A stretch of 64,000 nt of DNA. Source: Apoda limacodes. Taxonomy: Eukaryota > Arthropoda > Insecta > Lepidoptera > Limacodidae. The translations under genes and the position numbers were made by a program. The notes under the pieces are model-generated. The model saw only the letters and a list, made by a program, of their open reading frames with translations, was not told the origin of the DNA and made no database searches. Location of the stretch: assembly GCA_946406115.1 (NCBI GenBank), contig OX291545.1, positions 6,076,001-6,140,000 of the forward strand, given 5' to 3'. Shown here one piece after another: positions 63,690-64,000 of the stretch. Every line of letters begins with the position of its first letter. Within the stretch, counting starts at the first letter, position 1.

Positions 63690-64000
63690 ATGTTGACATC
63701 TCCAGCGATGTTCAGTTCTGAGATCATTTAGATGACAAAGTAAAGCTGGCATCCAAAAATTTGGAGTACTCAACAGAGCAAAAAAGTACTTTACCTCATA
63801 TGGAGCTGCCATCTCTGGGCGGGGGCACCAAAAAATACTAGTTTGTTCCTTTTGGCTTGGTTCAACGACGGACTGAGTTATTGTAAATAATCCTAAACTC
63901 ACAAGCCGTAAATACTCTTGAGTCTGATCAAAGGGGTTGCATCCCTTTTCGAGTTCTACCGCGTATATAATGTCATGTGCTCTGACGAATTGTTCGAAGT
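63690..64000 (+). mobile_element. LINE-A copy A8, degenerate, runs off the window
   Basis: Matches the LINE-A RT from GTTGACATCTCCAGCGATGT onward (VDISSDVQF region), through a small deletion at the QYFTSGQRL segment, to TCTGACGAATTGTTCGAAGT at the window edge. Many substitutions and stops; it is the oldest-looking LINE-A piece. It may continue beyond 64000. Confidence 0.85.

Noticed and set aside
1..64000. Defence system, biosynthetic cluster or operon-like host gene set
   Set aside because: All recognisable multi-domain sequences belong to transposable elements; the only host-like pieces are one or two isolated exons.

Overview
This is almost certainly a piece of a lepidopteran (moth or butterfly) nuclear genome. 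The evidence is AT-rich intergenic DNA, short Helitrons with the 5'-TCTA...CTAG-3' layout common in Lepidoptera, a high-copy lepidopteran-type LINE (here 'LINE-A') present in at least eight pieces, and BEL/Pao, Gypsy, Copia, Penelope, hAT, pogo/Tc1 and jockey remnants nested in one another. I see no bacterial genes, CRISPR array, rRNA gene or convincing tRNA gene. Nearly every long reading frame is a decayed transposable-element (TE) gene.

Layout. 0.2-1.2 kb: left copy of an uncharacterised repeat ('X'). 1.5 kb: LINE-A 3' end. 3.6-4.5 kb: Copia remnant (-). 5.36-11.06 kb: a whole but dead BEL/Pao LTR element (-) with both LTRs, target duplication, primer site and polypurine tract. 11.2-14.0 kb: an unrecognised frame, a possible Tudor-like remnant, a BEL gag piece and a DUF7869-like remnant. 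14.1-15.1 kb: Penelope (GIY-YIG) split by a MITE. 16.3-19.35 kb: a second LINE ('LINE-B') carrying a large (GTGTCC)n satellite, a 31-bp minisatellite and a Helitron. 19.35-21.5 kb: inverted copy of X, split by another LINE-B with a long reverse-transcriptase ORF. 21.7-28.6 kb: retroelement C-terminus, a GC-rich exon-like island, a Helitron end, a decayed RBM34-like exon and a Tc1/mariner-type remnant. 28.6-32.9 kb: LINE-A split by a 2.5-kb hAT-type element. 33.4-39.3 kb: a jockey-type LINE split by a pogo-like element. 39.3-41.0 kb: hAT (ZMYM-type) with a MITE. 41.1-42.4 kb: LINE-A. 42.5-47.4 kb: Pao protease scrap and a Gypsy element split by LINE-B. 48.0-52.0 kb: LINE-A inserted in an opposite-strand LINE-A. 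52.1-60.1 kb: LINE-B, repeat 'Z', minisatellites, jockey pieces and a degenerate long-period tandem array. 60.2-62.3 kb: a hAT transposon with exact 8-bp duplication. 62.6-62.8 kb: an exon encoding a signal peptide with a splice donor, the best candidate for a live host gene. 63.0-64.0 kb: two LINE-A pieces.

The interest lies in the nesting, which fixes the relative order of insertions and gives exact termini and duplications for several elements that may be unnamed: the 2,527-bp hAT-type element, the 1,098-bp pogo-like element with about nine copies of a 15-bp motif, and the 266-bp MITE with 4-bp duplications. The pile-up of opposed LINE-A copies is a plausible small-RNA source, but that is inference. 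I found no convincing new multi-gene system. Clade names were assigned by eye from motifs, and edges not set by terminal repeats are good to tens of bases.
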